64,000 nucleotides of DNA from Cyclaneusma minus (Eukaryota > Ascomycota > Leotiomycetes > Marthamycetales > Marthamycetaceae), in the NCBI GenBank assembly GCA_037179335.1, contig JAKZHN010000001.1, positions 186,001 through 250,000 of the forward strand, in the 5' to 3' direction. Below the pieces are notes generated by a model that saw nothing but the letters and a program-made list of their open reading frames with translations, was not told the origin of the DNA and made no database searches. A program made the position numbers and the translations under genes. Shown here in pieces: positions 24,700 through 36,646 of this stretch (position 1 is its first letter; the number at the start of each line of letters is the position of its first letter).

Positions 24700-26930
24700 G
24701 AGAAGGCGAAGGAACTGCTTTATATAGCAAAAAAACTACACTGCAACGCTGTAAGCTCAAAATTAAAAACGGCAGTGGGCGATAGGCTGAGCGACACTAG
24801 GCGACTTGAACGGCGGTAGGCAACGATTTCTCTCCAAAGAAATTCAGTTTGCAGAATCTGTCCTGAATGCTGGGGCAAACTGAATCTTGTCTCTGTTGAG
24901 ATGGGAGCCCTTTGAGATATTTTGTGGTAGCATGCGATTAAAATGGGTCCTAGTCGTGATTTCTTGGTGAGCAGTTGAGAAACTTGTGTTTAGAAGAGAA
25001 GGGATGTAGTTCTTATATAGGCGCCGAAGTCGGCCCGAGCTTGACACTAACCTTATCGATTAGCCAAATTATATATTTTATTAGATTGGCAACAGGTGAG
25101 TCGAATGGCGGTGGAAAGGTTGAATGGCGGTGGTAGAATCAAATGCTGGTATTGGCAGCGATGGCGTCCCAAAGAAATTCAGTTCTTGCAGAAGATGACG
25201 GCTGGAGCAAACTGCATTCTGCTTTCCTCCTTTTGAGTGTTGTTTGGAAACATTGGTGTTTCCGGGAACAGTGTAACAAGCCTTGATCCCTTGTTGTTTG
25301 GCGTAGTGATTTGAGATCTGTTTTGTTAAAGCACGATGAAGAGTCTCTTGATATATATGCCGAAACCGGCCCGAGCTTAGCACTAACATTATCGATTAGT
25401 CAGATTGTATATCGGAGTGGACTGGCAATAGTTATTGACAGTGAGTGAGTGGAATGGCAGTGGGAAGGTCGAATGGCGGTAACAGCGATTTATTCTCAAA
25501 GGATGTCGACTGCAGAATCGGAAAGCTGGAGCAAATTGTTCTTCTCCTCTCTTGACGAAGGTCGTTACAAGCACTTCTCTGCTTCCATGCAACGGTCTCG
25601 CCTTGGGGTCTACCTTGACGGCGTCTGAAACTTGTTTTTTTAAGAAGAGGAGTAAGGAACTCCTTATATAGGCACCGAAATCGGCCCGAGCTTAACGCTA
25701 GCCTTATTGATTAGTTAAATTGTGAAACTAAATGGGCTGAGGCCGGTAGAATTAAATAACAGTAACTAAACTGAATGGCGGTGGGCAAGGTAAATGACAG
25801 TGGAGAAGCTGAATGGAGGCAGGCGGCCAGTGATTTGTCTTCAAAGAAATTCAGCTTACAAAATACAGAATCTGGAATTTGGAATGCTGGAGCAAACTGT
25901 GATCTACTTCCTTTGACGAGGGCTGTCCGGAGAACCTTCATGCTTGCATGCGGCCGACTGGTCCTGGCTGTTCAGTGACTAGTGACGTATGAAGTTTGTT
26001 GTCTAGAAGAGGAGGAAGAGTCGGCTTATATATTCCCGAAGTTGGCCCGAGCTTAGCGCTAGCTATATCGATTAGTTATTGATTAGTCAAACTCCTCATC
26101 TGAGTGGGTTAGGGAGTAGATAAGCCAAATAACAGTGAGTGAGATAAATGGCAATGGGCGAGTAAGACGGCAGTAAGCGAGTTGAATGACAGTGAATAAA
26201 TTGAATGGCGGTAGGCAGCGGCCAGATTTGTTTCCCAAGAAATTTAGTTCACAAAATCTCGAATTGAATGCTGGAGCAAACTGGAATCCATTTCCCATCA
26301 AATCGTGTTTCCTTGCGAAATGTCTATGCCTCATGCAAAGAACCTGGGTCCTGGTCCTCACGAATAGTTGGGTACAGTGGTCGTTGATGGCAGACGAAAC
26401 TTGTTTGTTTAGAGGACGAAGATGGGTCTGCTTATATATTCTCGAAGTTGGCCCGAGCTTAGGGCTAGCTATATCGATTAGTCAAATTAGATATCTGAGT
26501 CTGTTGGAAACAAACAAATTGAATGACAGTGACTGAGCGGAATGGCAGTAGGGAAATTGGATGGTAGTGGAAAAGTTGAATGGTGGTAGGAAGCGGCAAG
26601 CAATTTGTCTCCAAAGAAATTTTGAGTGCAGAGGCAAACTGGGAATTCATTCCCTTCGGATACAGGTTGTTTGGAAAACCGCTATGCTTGACTTTCCATG
26701 CAGCTGACCTGGGTCTTGATCGTGTGAATGTTGCTGAAAACCATTGAGGCATGTTTTTTGAAAAAGGGAGGAAGGGAGCCCTTATATATCCCCGAAGTTG
26801 GACCGAGATTAACCCTTGGTATATCGATTGGTAGTTATCGAATGACAGTCAGTGAGCTGAAAGGTAGTGAAGAAGTTGAATGGTGGTAGGCAACAATCTC
26901 TCGCCAAAGAATGGCACCTAGAACTCACAA
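24700..26930 (-). repeat. Array 2B-i: best-conserved unit subfamily, minus orientation
   Basis: Seven units with minus-strand TATA boxes near 24718, 25012, 25351, 25673, 26026, 26431 and 26781. Directly upstream of each TATA (to the right on plus) most carry GGCCCGAGCTTAGC and then TATCGATTAGTCAAATT. Further upstream come two to five iterons of the type TGAATGGCGGTGGGCAAG or GACAGTGGAGAAG at 18-20 bp spacing. In the body a plus-strand GCTGGAGCAAACTG recurs at about 24868, 25203, 25525, 25886, 26271 and 26629, preceded by CAAAGAAATTCAGTT. These are the most alike units in the window. The CACGTG block is absent here and seems replaced by GGCCCGAGC. No shared ORF. Confidence 0.82.
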
Positions 26931-29900
26931 TATATCGGGTATAGGCTGGATGTCCTTCTACTTTGTGACAAGTGGAATTCGACTTGAGACTTCAAGATTC
27001 GCCATAACGGAAGCTACTGCCAACGTTCTAGTCATTTTCTTTGGTGCACTGTTGTCATTCCGTAAAGTAGCTGTCGCTGGCGGCACAGGGTCATTTGGTG
27101 TCTGGACAGACATCAGTTTTAGCAGCTGGGACATTATGATACTGAAGTTATTGGAACATCTCTCAGAAACAGCTAAGATGATGCGGAGTTGGTATGATCT
27201 GGACGTGGATATCCATCACCATAGTCTCACGTCTTGTCTTTTATCAGCCTTGGAGAAGTAATGGGGGGAAGAGGAGCAGCTTTAAATAGTAAATGCCAAT
27301 AGGGACTCGCAGATACTTGAGGATTGTCACGATTGAAAGTGCGCTTCGATATACACCAATGCCATGCTCCTCAAAGTGTTTCTACAACTACCTGCTGTCG
27401 ATGCTCAAACATGCTGCCAGCAGCGAAACGTCAAATCCCACCTAATGTGGCCCCGCTTATCATCTCATTTTAAGATTCCGGTCTCAACTTCAAAAAGGTG
27501 CCAAAGCATCCAAGTTACATATTGGAAGCTTGATTACTTTGTACTAGCCCTGATTGAGATCTATTTTCGGAGGTAGGTTTAGAGAAGTGTTGTCTAGAAA
27601 CTGAGCAGTGCTTTTATACATGAAAAGTTCACCTTGAGTCCTTGACCGCAAGGTTGCTGTACATAGACAAATCGCTGCTGCTGTTCGCAACCGTTGGTGA
27701 GTGTTTCCGTACCTGCTAGTTGTCGAACCTTGCCGCTACCGTCAGTAGCAAACTTTCCAAATACGAAAAAGAAACAGCTAGCATTTGATAACCTGAGGTC
27801 GGAGGTACAGACATATAGGGCGAGAAAATCTCTCAAGGCTGCTTTTCATCATCTGATACTTCCAATCTTGGAGCAAATTAAGACCACGAACTTGATCACT
27901 TTACCATAGAGATAGATACAGGGCCAGGACGTTGCATCATATATACAAAGCGTCATACAGCCAAAGCTTGAAGAGTAGCAATCATCTTATGGCCTTGGTT
28001 TGCACTAGGGTGAACTGTCACCACATCTGCTTGCTGTTGGGACTTGAAGCTGCTGCCGAGATGCGGAGCATGGCGATGCTATTGGCTTGCACAGAAATTT
28101 TTACTCTCAATGTCAAATAACTGCGATGAGCGAATGTACCTACAGAGGGTCCCTTGTTCCCTCTCCATCTCACAACGCATCTTGTGAAACCGTGAGATGC
28201 AAAGACGATATCTCCGGGCTTCTTCTTTTAATTGATGACCGTGTATGTACAGGAGAAAGGCCTCTTATACAGGAGTTTTTCTGGCATGGTAGGTAGTCAA
28301 GTTTGCCACTTGAGTGGTCGCTGCTCCTAGTCTTGGATCAGTAGTGCTAGTAGTATTGTCACTGAACTCACCTGCTGTCGAAACTCGGAGCTGTCATCGT
28401 TATCAAATGTGTCACTTGCAATCCACCAGGATTAATGTCATGCCATTTGTCCAGCCTGGAAGCAGCGAAAAGTGAGCGGCGGTGTCTTCTTCAGCATTCC
28501 AATGATGTAGACATAGGTATTCTTCTACGAACTAGGCGTGGACTAGCATCGTAGCCTTCATGCAAAAAAAAATTCGTTGCTTGTGTCCTGGCAGGCTCCT
28601 AGGGTCCTTATATAGGTACCCAAGTCTCGTAGAAACAGCACAATTTGCGGAAATTTCTGGTCTGGGACCTAGCCGGGAAGCTTGCTGCTGTTCTTGTGCC
28701 GTTGTCGCTAGTCGCTGACCCCTTTTGTCAGCTGCCACCGTCGAGTCATGAATCTGCTGTCCAACACTGGGATTGTCGACCGTTCGCCAATTGAATGAAG
28801 AGTAAGGAGCGTTACATACCTGACTTGAAAGTGCTTCAGGGAAACACGCAATGAATTCGGGGCTGTAGCAATTCAGTTCTGGGTGCTTAATCGGGCCACG
28901 TTCCTCATCTTCTCTTGCAAGACAAGGTGCGATCAGATTTACGCAGCGACGAATTGCGTGTTAGTTGTTTCTGGCTCGAGGATGGAGCCTCTTATATACA
29001 ACTGAGTATCTGGTCATGATTAGTAAATTTGAAGACAGGTACGTGTAGGATTGCTGTTCGCCGTTGCGATTTCCACTGTTCCCCCACTCGCTCGACCTAT
29101 TGTCTAGAACTTCCTCTGCTGTTGGTGGGCACTCTAGCTCATACTTGTCCCAAATTTCCAAGCATGAATCTCCTCCCACAGCAGCTCCTGAAATCCAACA
29201 TGCGCAAGCCTTCTAGCTGCTAAGCAATTCTGTGTCAACAAACCAACGACTCACAAAATCTCAAAAGTGACCATCAGACTGGAAAAGTCTGAACTCTGTA
29301 GTGGACTTGGGGAAAGTGAGAAGGTCTCGACACTGCTTATATAGAAGATAACCAGGCGAGCTTACTAAAGCAACTGGAGAATCGTGATCTGGCGTTCACG
29401 TGCTTTCTGCTTTCCATCGCCTGTGTTCACTTGCTGCCAAAGCGTCTGTCTGCCGTCATGAGCATCTGAAAGACTCGGCTACATGGAAGAAAAAGAGCTA
29501 GATGATCATTCACCAGGAAAGCTCGCTCGAGATTTCTACCGGAGCTTCTGGTAGTCAAGTTTGCCATCTGCAAGTTGGAAACGCAGAAGATTGGCTTCCA
29601 GCACTTCGACGAATGTTTGAGTTTGTCGCAGAATCTTTGGGATAGAGATTCTAAAAGCAGGGTGGAAGTTGGACTATATATAGATAATCAAGCTTGTGGC
29701 CTGATTGCGGACAAGAGGAAGTTCCCTGGGACAGGAGTCGCTGTCGTTATTCCCACTTAGTGTTTGCGTATCTGTTTGCCGCCGCAACCTTGGTCTACCG
29801 CCGTTGAGTGAATTGCCTTCGACTTCGGTATCTGGCAGGGAATCGTTCCTTCGATACAGCGCTATGTGCATATCGATGTACCAAGAGATCTCGCCCAGAC

Positions 29901-30800
29901 TTGGAATAAGAATGTAGTGGCTATGATCCAAACAGCTTGCTCTATCCACGTATTGGTCGATCAGAGTAGGTACTTTCGAGACAGTGATGAAACTTGAGCT
30001 TTCTCTCTAGAAGTTGGAGTCACTTTTATAGTGCTTGGGACTGTCACTGCGCACGTGCAGTTGAAACATATTTTTTGTTTTTCGCCCAACTGAGACAAAG
30101 TTCCACTGTCATCAACACCAAGAGGCACCGTCTCAGTCCCTTGCTGCCGCAACCTCGCCTTACCGTCGCAAGCGGCAACGAAAACAACACCAACCTCCGA
30201 TTCGAAAACGAACTCTTTTAGCCTCGGGCCCTAGAGAATTATCAAGGCAGACGGGTCAAAATCACCTGAAGCGTCCCAAGCCGAGCTGATCCAGCCCGTG
30301 ATGATCGGCCTGTTTCCTGCAAAGACGTTTCTAACCCTCCAAGAAGTTTGCTGGACCCCTTTTATAGCACCCCTGGCCTTCGAAATCAAGCCCAATGGCC
30401 CCAGGCGCCTCGAAGTTCGAAGTTCAATATCCGCAAGGCTTACTCACCGCCAAAGCATGTAAGTGCTGTCGATTGTCGAGGAAGTACGAACTGCCGATAC
30501 AGAACACCAAGTCAACAGTGAGCTCTGTAATTTTGATATCCGTCAGTTGCCCCAGTGGACTTGGTATGCGACTTTGACCGAGTGCCCATGGTTCCGGTCC
30601 TGGATCGTTGGCGAATCTCCAATTTCACTACCCGTCCAAGATCTCAGAACCTCTGGAGGATTCTGACTTGCTTGAGGGGATGGTAGGAGGCTTTAAATAG
30701 TTATCTACAGCACCAGATGGCCTGTGAACGGACACGTGAGCGATATCAGAGATGAATCAGAATCGTGCTCTCAGAACGTCAATGTGGTTTTCATACGTTT
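26931..30800 (-). repeat. Array 2B-ii: diverged units, minus orientation
   Basis: About eleven units with minus-strand TATA-like boxes near 27281, 27611, 27938 (weak), 28264, 28607, 28991, 29336, 29674, 30023, 30359 and 30691; the period is about 330-385 bp. To the right of each TATA lie one to three CTGCTGTCG, GTTGTCG or TTGCCGCCGC elements in plus-strand orientation, for example near 27400, 27720, 28033, 28375, 28690, 29052, 29770 and 30143. Several have CACGTG within 30-65 bp of the TATA (about 29398, 30050 and 30733). Bodies are poorly conserved. Small ORFs at 27.7, 29.7 and 30.75 kb are not shared between units. Confidence 0.7.
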
Positions 30801-31397
30801 CCGGAAGCGGGAGTTGTGATGTTCCGTTCCAAGCGGGCCCCACGGAAATAAGGCCTGCTTACATCCGGAACCTTGCAGAGCCAAGACCTGAATTTCGACG
30901 GACCAACTTTTCCTGGATCAACTCGCAATCCGAGTGTGACGAAGTGGTCACCGAGATGACGATTGGAAGAGCTCTTACGACATATGACCTGATGTCTGCC
31001 AAAAATCCATTGGCTTCTTTCCCAGTTTCACCCTTGCTATTGCATGATTAACCAGGACAGCACTTACGGACTAGTTGGGCCTTGACGTCAACCAAGATGG
31101 AAACAGCCTCTTCCAAGGATCGTCGTCAGGGCATTGAGGAGTATCAGCCTCATTGCGCCTTTCTTGCCAACGACAACACGAGCTTGGGATCCACTCCGAG
31201 CATGTCTACTTCATGTAGATGTGCGGTCTGGCTTGCTGCGCCTTATCGCCAACATCCGAGTCCGATGGGTTGATGTGTGGCTTGTGATGTTCTAAAGCTT
31301 CCAAGGCCTTCCGCGACTTCCGTTCTCGAATTCCACAATTACTAAGGTCCCGACACTGCTTTTCTCCTCCTATTCTTACCCTCGATTCACTACCACG

Positions 31398-34190
31398 ATG
31401 GCGACTTCGGCAGATCCTGATTCCCCTCCCAGGGCTATCGACCATTACGATGGCGTGGGCTATTCTCGTTCTTCCCGGCCAACTCGAGTTGTGGTGGTGA
31501 ACACTGATGAACCCGAATATCCTGGCATCGAGGTCGATGAGGTCGATGAGGGCACTAGTGTCGACGATCTACAAGATGAGGATGTAGGGTCGATGATGGG
31601 CGTATCCATCAGTCGCGCAGCTACACATATTCGATCTGCTACGACGCCGGCAGCTGAGAAAGCTGCCGCTCTACACTCAGGGCGAAAAGACGGGGAGTTC
31701 GACAGCGATGAGGATGCAACGCCCACACTAGAACGCTCTCAGGGGATTCTGGATATACTAGTGCCGTCTACCCAGGAAAACGAAAAACTTCATTTGGGCG
31801 AATTGCCGAAACCAGACCCCGAAAACGAAACTCCGTCACTGCCAACACCATGGACGGCCAGTCCGAAGAAGACGGTTGTCCCGCGTTCGGATGCTTCGAA
31901 ATCGGTCTTGGGCGGAGGCTTTTTCTCGGATCGGAGGAGGCAATCTAGTACTGGCGATGGTCTGATGAAGAGATTCATGCCGAAAGGCCTCCCTTCATTA
32001 TCGAAAGCCAGTGAACTGCTCCCGAAAATGCCAAGCATGGCTAGTTTCTCGAACTTATCCAACATGTCCCCGACCGCGATGTTGTTTTCCAATAAAAACG
32101 ATACAAGTGGATCACCGGAACCGTCGAGAAAACGAGCTTCGACAATGATGCCTTCGATGGCTCAGTCGAGTTCTTTCAACACCAAATTTGACCCAGCCCC
32201 AGTTCAGGGGCCTCCCGAAAGGGCTGGAAACGGGACACCAAGACCTACCTTGCTTCGTCGAGTCACGTCCGATGAATCTTTGCTGTATCACACCCTTTCG
32301 AGAGCTTCATCCCTGGGAGATGACTCACGATTCGCTAACCAGACCGAGCAAGTCAACTCGAGGGCAAAAGCGATCAGGGATTCCTTACAAGACAGATCCA
32401 GTTTCAGACTACCTCAACTCCAACTACCGCCCATGCCGAATATTCTGCAAGCTGCAGGTCGGACTAAGTGGATCTCTACATCGGATTCTGCAGCGTCCCC
32501 TGGATTGGTCGGAACACCAGAAGCTGCATCTGAGTCAAAGACGACACTTGACAACTCGAGAACACCCGACTTCGATCAAGCAGTTGAGGGCCTCGAAGGA
32601 GATATTGTTATTATGGGTGGATACAGGGGGTCTGTTTTACGATCATCCGTCACCGGTCGACAGCTATGGGTTCCAGTGAAAGTAGGACTGAACATCCGAA
32701 AGGTCGATTTGGAAGTCGGCTTGAACCCCGAGGACGAAGAGAACATGGAACAGAAAATATATTCTTCCGGCATGCTTCAGAATATCGGCCCCGTCGATAT
32801 ATCGAAACGACTCATCAAAAGACTCCGAGAGTCTCCCAACGCGCAATCGGGGAAACTGCGTGTCCATGACTACGGATATGACTGGCGACTGAGTCCTCAT
32901 TTGTTGAGCAAACGACTCATCTCATTTCTCGAGAGACTGGAATGCAATCAGCCTGATGTCGAACCAAAATCCCGAGGTGCAATCATTTTAGCACATAGTC
33001 TCGGTGGCTTGATTACCCGACACGCAGTGAACCAGCGCCCCGAACTCTTCTCCGGTGTGGTATACGCTGGTACCCCCAACGCCTGCGTCAACATCCTAGG
33101 CCCTCTCCGCAACGGCGATGCCGTCCTCTGGAGCCAACGTGTCCTCACAGCCCAAGTCAACTTCACCCTCCGCACCTCATTCGCTCTCCTCCCCCTCGAC
33201 GGAAAATGCTTCATCGACAAAAAGACCGGCGAAGAATACGACGTCGACTTCTTCAACGTAGACGACTGGATCAAATACCGCTGGTCCCCATGCATCAGTT
33301 CCCCCCTTCCTCCGCTTAACCCCCCTAAAGGCCTCGTCAGCCGCCTGGCCATCACCGGTAGCGAGATCAAACTGCCTTCCTTCCCCGGCCGCTCATCTCC
33401 CTCTTCGTCATCTACCTCCACAGCCCAATCTCCACAGCCAGATGGCCCCGCAAAGATGTCACCACACCCTTCCAGCAGCCCTGAACGCGGCAGCAAGACA
33501 ACAAGGGTTGCTGATGCCGCCGCCGCCATCGAAATCGGCACCGAACCCGCCGTTCCCCAAATGGGCCTCACCAACCCACAACAACACGGTAAACCCACCT
33601 CCTCATCCATCTCCACCGCCTGCACCATCCCCTATTCCCAAGCCCTCGCCTATCTCCGCCGCACCCTCGCCGAAGTAAAATCCTTCAAGCAAGAAACCCT
33701 GCACCGCCCCTCCTTATCCTCACAAAATCTCTACCCTCCTTTCGCAGTAATCTACTGCAAGTCCGTACCTACGCTAGCGAAAGCCAAAGTCGAAGGCAGA
33801 GAAGGCATTATGCGCGCAGATGCATATGAAGATTTGGCGTTTGGGTCAGGTGATGGGGTCGTGCTTGCGAAAGAGGCAATGTTGCCGGAGGGATATGAGG
33901 TTGTGTGGGGTGGGAGGGTGAGGAGTGATAGGGGGCATTTGACGTTGTTGGGGGATTTGAATGCGGTTGGTAGGGCGCTGGGGGCTGTTGGGAGGGGGAG
34001 GGGGAAGGGGTTGGGGCTGGGGAGTGGGGCTATGCCGAAGGGGGTGGAGGGACCGGAGGTTAAAGCGAACGAGGAGAGGAATGTTGGGAGTGGTAAGGGC
34101 GGTAACGGAAGAGAGGGGAGGGAGGAAAAGGGGCTGGGTGTAAGGGGGGTGGGATATATTCATAGGCGACAGAGTGCTAGTGTTGGTTGA
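31398..34190 (+). CDS. LCAT-like alpha/beta-hydrolase (fungal lipase/acyltransferase-type), 930 aa
   Basis: This is a predicted serine hydrolase of the lecithin:cholesterol acyltransferase superfamily acting on a lipid ester; the real substrate is unknown. It is a single exon starting at ACCACG-ATG. Residues 1-390 are a long, Ser/Pro-rich disordered region. The catalytic domain starts near residue 395 (GDIVIMGGYRGSVLR). It has the LCAT-type YDWR motif (YGYDWRLSP), the nucleophile elbow AHSLGG with Ser534, GTPNACVNILGPL after it, then a disordered insert (about residues 655-745). The domain closes with SGDGVV (Asp819) and RGHLTLLGD (His847), so Ser-Asp-His are all present and ordered. The last 60 residues are Gly/Arg/Lys low complexity from a G-rich stretch. 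No signal peptide or clear membrane segment, unlike secreted LCAT, which points to an intracellular enzyme. Confidence 0.88.
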   Translation: MATSADPDSPPRAIDHYDGVGYSRSSRPTRVVVVNTDEPEYPGIEVDEVDEGTSVDDLQDEDVGSMMGVSISRAATHIRSATTPAAEKAAALHSGRKDGEFDSDEDATPTLERSQGILDILVPSTQENEKLHLGELPKPDPENETPSLPTPWTASPKKTVVPRSDASKSVLGGGFFSDRRRQSSTGDGLMKRFMPKGLPSLSKASELLPKMPSMASFSNLSNMSPTAMLFSNKNDTSGSPEPSRKRASTMMPSMAQSSSFNTKFDPAPVQGPPERAGNGTPRPTLLRRVTSDESLLYHTLSRASSLGDDSRFANQTEQVNSRAKAIRDSLQDRSSFRLPQLQLPPMPNILQAAGRTKWISTSDSAASPGLVGTPEAASESKTTLDNSRTPDFDQAVEGLEGDIVIMGGYRGSVLRSSVTGRQLWVPVKVGLNIRKVDLEVGLNPEDEENMEQKIYSSGMLQNIGPVDISKRLIKRLRESPNAQSGKLRVHDYGYDWRLSPHLLSKRLISFLERLECNQPDVEPKSRGAIILAHSLGGLITRHAVNQRPELFSGVVYAGTPNACVNILGPLRNGDAVLWSQRVLTAQVNFTLRTSFALLPLDGKCFIDKKTGEEYDVDFFNVDDWIKYRWSPCISSPLPPLNPPKGLVSRLAITGSEIKLPSFPGRSSPSSSSTSTAQSPQPDGPAKMSPHPSSSPERGSKTTRVADAAAAIEIGTEPAVPQMGLTNPQQHGKPTSSSISTACTIPYSQALAYLRRTLAEVKSFKQETLHRPSLSSQNLYPPFAVIYCKSVPTLAKAKVEGREGIMRADAYEDLAFGSGDGVVLAKEAMLPEGYEVVWGGRVRSDRGHLTLLGDLNAVGRALGAVGRGRGKGLGLGSGAMPKGVEGPEVKANEERNVGSGKGGNGREGREEKGLGVRGVGYIHRRQSASVG

Positions 34191-34241
34191 GTGATGAAGG
34201 GTCAGGGCTATCGGAGATGGAAGGTGGGGAGGGTATGATTG

Positions 34242-34799
34242 ATGTATATGACTTATGACGGTCGGTGGCCTCTGGTTAAGCTTTGGTTCACTTGGGTACT
34301 ATGGGTTATGAACATGTTTTTCAAAGACGGGGGGCAGCAGGTTGTCGTGCACATGATTCTCCTTTCATTCTTGGCAATCCCCTATCTCACGCCCACAAGG
34401 TCTTCTACCATCTTTTTCTACTGGCTGGCAGAAATGACAGTGATTGACTGGGTGGGAGGCTTTTGGAGCAGGCGGAATGCTCAGATTGTGAATAGAGAGA
34501 AGAAGGAGGCAGACGCGCAAATTTCGGAAATTCGCGCTATTGCCAGAGAAACGTTCCTTGCGCATAAGGAGGGGGAGCTTTTACTTGACGAGGAACTTGT
34601 GGAACTGCGAAGGAGAGTGAACGGGAGAAGGGCTTCAGAACCGCCCGAAGCTGGGGTTACGATGCCTCGGCCGCTTATACTTGAAGGAAATCCATATCTT
34701 GAAGTACTGAGGGAGCTAGAGAGGGTTGAGCATATGAAACGGCAGATGAAATGGGCTCGAACGGAAGGATGTCTCGCAAAAGTGGTTGTGGCGCGTTGA
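34242..34799 (+). CDS. Hypothetical membrane protein with charged C-terminal half
   Basis: I do not recognise this protein. The first ATG in frame is at 34242, only 51 nt after the lipase stop and on the same strand, so either its leader overlaps the lipase 3' end or the true start is a later Met (34311 or 34317). It would be 185 residues. There are two hydrophobic segments (VKLWFTWVLWVMNMFF; VVVHMILLSFLAIPYL) and a third shorter one (TIFFYWLAEMTVIDWVGGFW). A long charged helix follows (NREKKEADAQISEIRAIARE ... LLLDEELVELRRRVNGRR), then ELERVEHMKRQMKW. Composition looks coding. The layout of membrane helices then a charged coil resembles the ORFs at 38.0 and 38.95 kb. Confidence 0.5.
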   Translation: MYMTYDGRWPLVKLWFTWVLWVMNMFFKDGGQQVVVHMILLSFLAIPYLTPTRSSTIFFYWLAEMTVIDWVGGFWSRRNAQIVNREKKEADAQISEIRAIARETFLAHKEGELLLDEELVELRRRVNGRRASEPPEAGVTMPRPLILEGNPYLEVLRELERVEHMKRQMKWARTEGCLAKVVVAR

Positions 34800-36240
34800 G
34801 CTTGAAAAGAGAAAAAGGCTACATGTAGGATGGATGAGATGTGGTGAGCCTGGCGGTGGTGATGAATGGGAGGTCGGGATTCAGGATCGTGTAGAAATTG
34901 CAAGGTAGTAGGAGGTTCGAAATGCCAGGAAGATCCAACTTCAGTTTGCTATTTTCAATTTCCAACTTCTTCGCGCTCCGAGTATACCCTCCAATTAGTC
35001 CCAGTAATAGTATTAGAGAAAATGTGCTCACCTGGTGCTCGAGCTTCTGCGGAATCGCTGTCATCTTGACTCAATCACTTGCAGTGTACAAGACTAAGAG
35101 GTCCACTCCAGTCTCCAACCAGATTGACGGGTTCTGCGGAAAACAAGCTCTAAGATCCAGCTTCGCGGTATGTTGTCACTGGCAGGCTTGGCCAGCACAA
35201 AGCCCAGTGTGCTTGTGAAGAGTTGCCAGATATTGCGAGTGCTTTCGACCTTCAGGTCAATTCATGATACATGTAGTCACACAGGTGCGGAGACGAGGGG
35301 AAAATGATATACTGATCCGTCGGGAACCACACCCGCCGTCGGGTCTGTGTCCACCATGTTTTCACGCTGTCGGAGTCTAGCGAGACCTTTGCCAGCTACT
35401 ACATATACGGCCTTTTTAGTATATCCTCGTATCCATTTTTTATTCTTTGAGGCTAGTATGACAGTTGTCATATGCAAATCACGCTAATTACGCCACTTAT
35501 GCCAATTATTTAATTATCCAGTCATTCTAATCCCTACTCCCTATTCCCGTTATTCTCGTTACTGTTTTTCTGCAGCCGCGACCTATCGACACCACAAGGG
35601 TCCGGGGTGCTCTACCGCAGTACGGTGTAATCGGTCTTGTATTGTCTATGAAAGAAAGGGACCAAGAGGCTCAGGGCTCAAGGCTCTACCCTCTAAGCTC
35701 CGTTGCTAGCGCCAGCCAGGGCACGTGCCTCGCATGTGCACGTCCCAGCATGACCGGACCGGTACAGCACATGGTCGCTGCGCCAGCGGAGCAGCAGATC
35801 ACGCTCTTCCTTCAGCTGTACATCACCCCATTTCCATAAGTAATAACACAACACCTCGGATCCCCAGGGGTATACTCACCCCCGACCCTTGTGGTCTCGG
35901 CAGCAGAAGTTTTGAAATAAAGATGTCTATGAAGTCGTTGTCCAGCTGAGATGCAGCTGCTGTTGCGAACCAGCAAGGAGGCCGCCAAGGACACAGGCAA
36001 GAACTGGCTCTTCGCTTTCAGCCGTGAGAAATTCCGAGCAGCTCGACCTTTGGTTTTCGAGGCCCCCGACGTACACTAAGTTTCAACTTCAAAGAAGTCC
36101 AACGTTTCAGGAACACCACTTCTATGCACCACCCTTCCCCTGATCCACAGAGTGTTGGGATCAGCTACTAGCAGCCGAGACATCGGAAAGGAACAAAGGC
36201 CCATGAGTTTCGAACCATTTTGTGGCTGTCCAGTTAAACA
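34800..36240. other. Intergenic, no gene seen
   Basis: I see no supported gene or unit. About 35455-35560 is A/T-rich with CTAATT and TAATTA words and may be old mobile-element debris, but I find no ends. Confidence 0.35.
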
Positions 36241-36272
36241 CGAGAATGTTGTCAGGCAACCAGACCCTTCGG

Positions 36273-36282
36273 TATATATAAC
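36273..36282 (+). promoter_or_regulatory. TATA box of the 36.6-kb gene
   Basis: GGTATATATAACCC lies 365 bp before the ATG at 36647. A likely leader intron (36495-36552; GTAAGC, CTAAT branch site, GACAG) lies between the two. This is a stand-alone promoter, not part of an array. Confidence 0.45.
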
Positions 36283-36646
36283 CCTCCGTACCTAGCAATT
36301 ATGTTAGTTCTCAACTCAAGCACTTGCTCCATCGCAGCTCAAGAAGTACCCTCCCTGTATCCGATCATCCTCGGAGCCCCACGTCACACATTCCAGTACC
36401 GCCTCCCATTCAGACAGCAGCACCGACTTTCGCTTAGCTTTGCCAGCGCTCTTTACTGTTCTATTAAGAGCAGATCCTCAGCTACTTTCCCAACGTAAGC
36501 ACCTACGTCCCTCAACACACATTCTCTATCGCACTATCTAATACTTTGACAGCACGTACCTTCCTTCAAACGCTGAGAAGCTTCGCCGAGGCACTCTAGA
36601 GCCAACTACCAGCTGTCTCGTTCATCTTCACAAAAGCACCTCCACC

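Noticed and set aside
30752..31051. 99-aa plus-strand ORF with ATG
   Set aside because: It overlaps the upstream control region of the 30.69-kb unit and shows no domain or coding periodicity I can defend.
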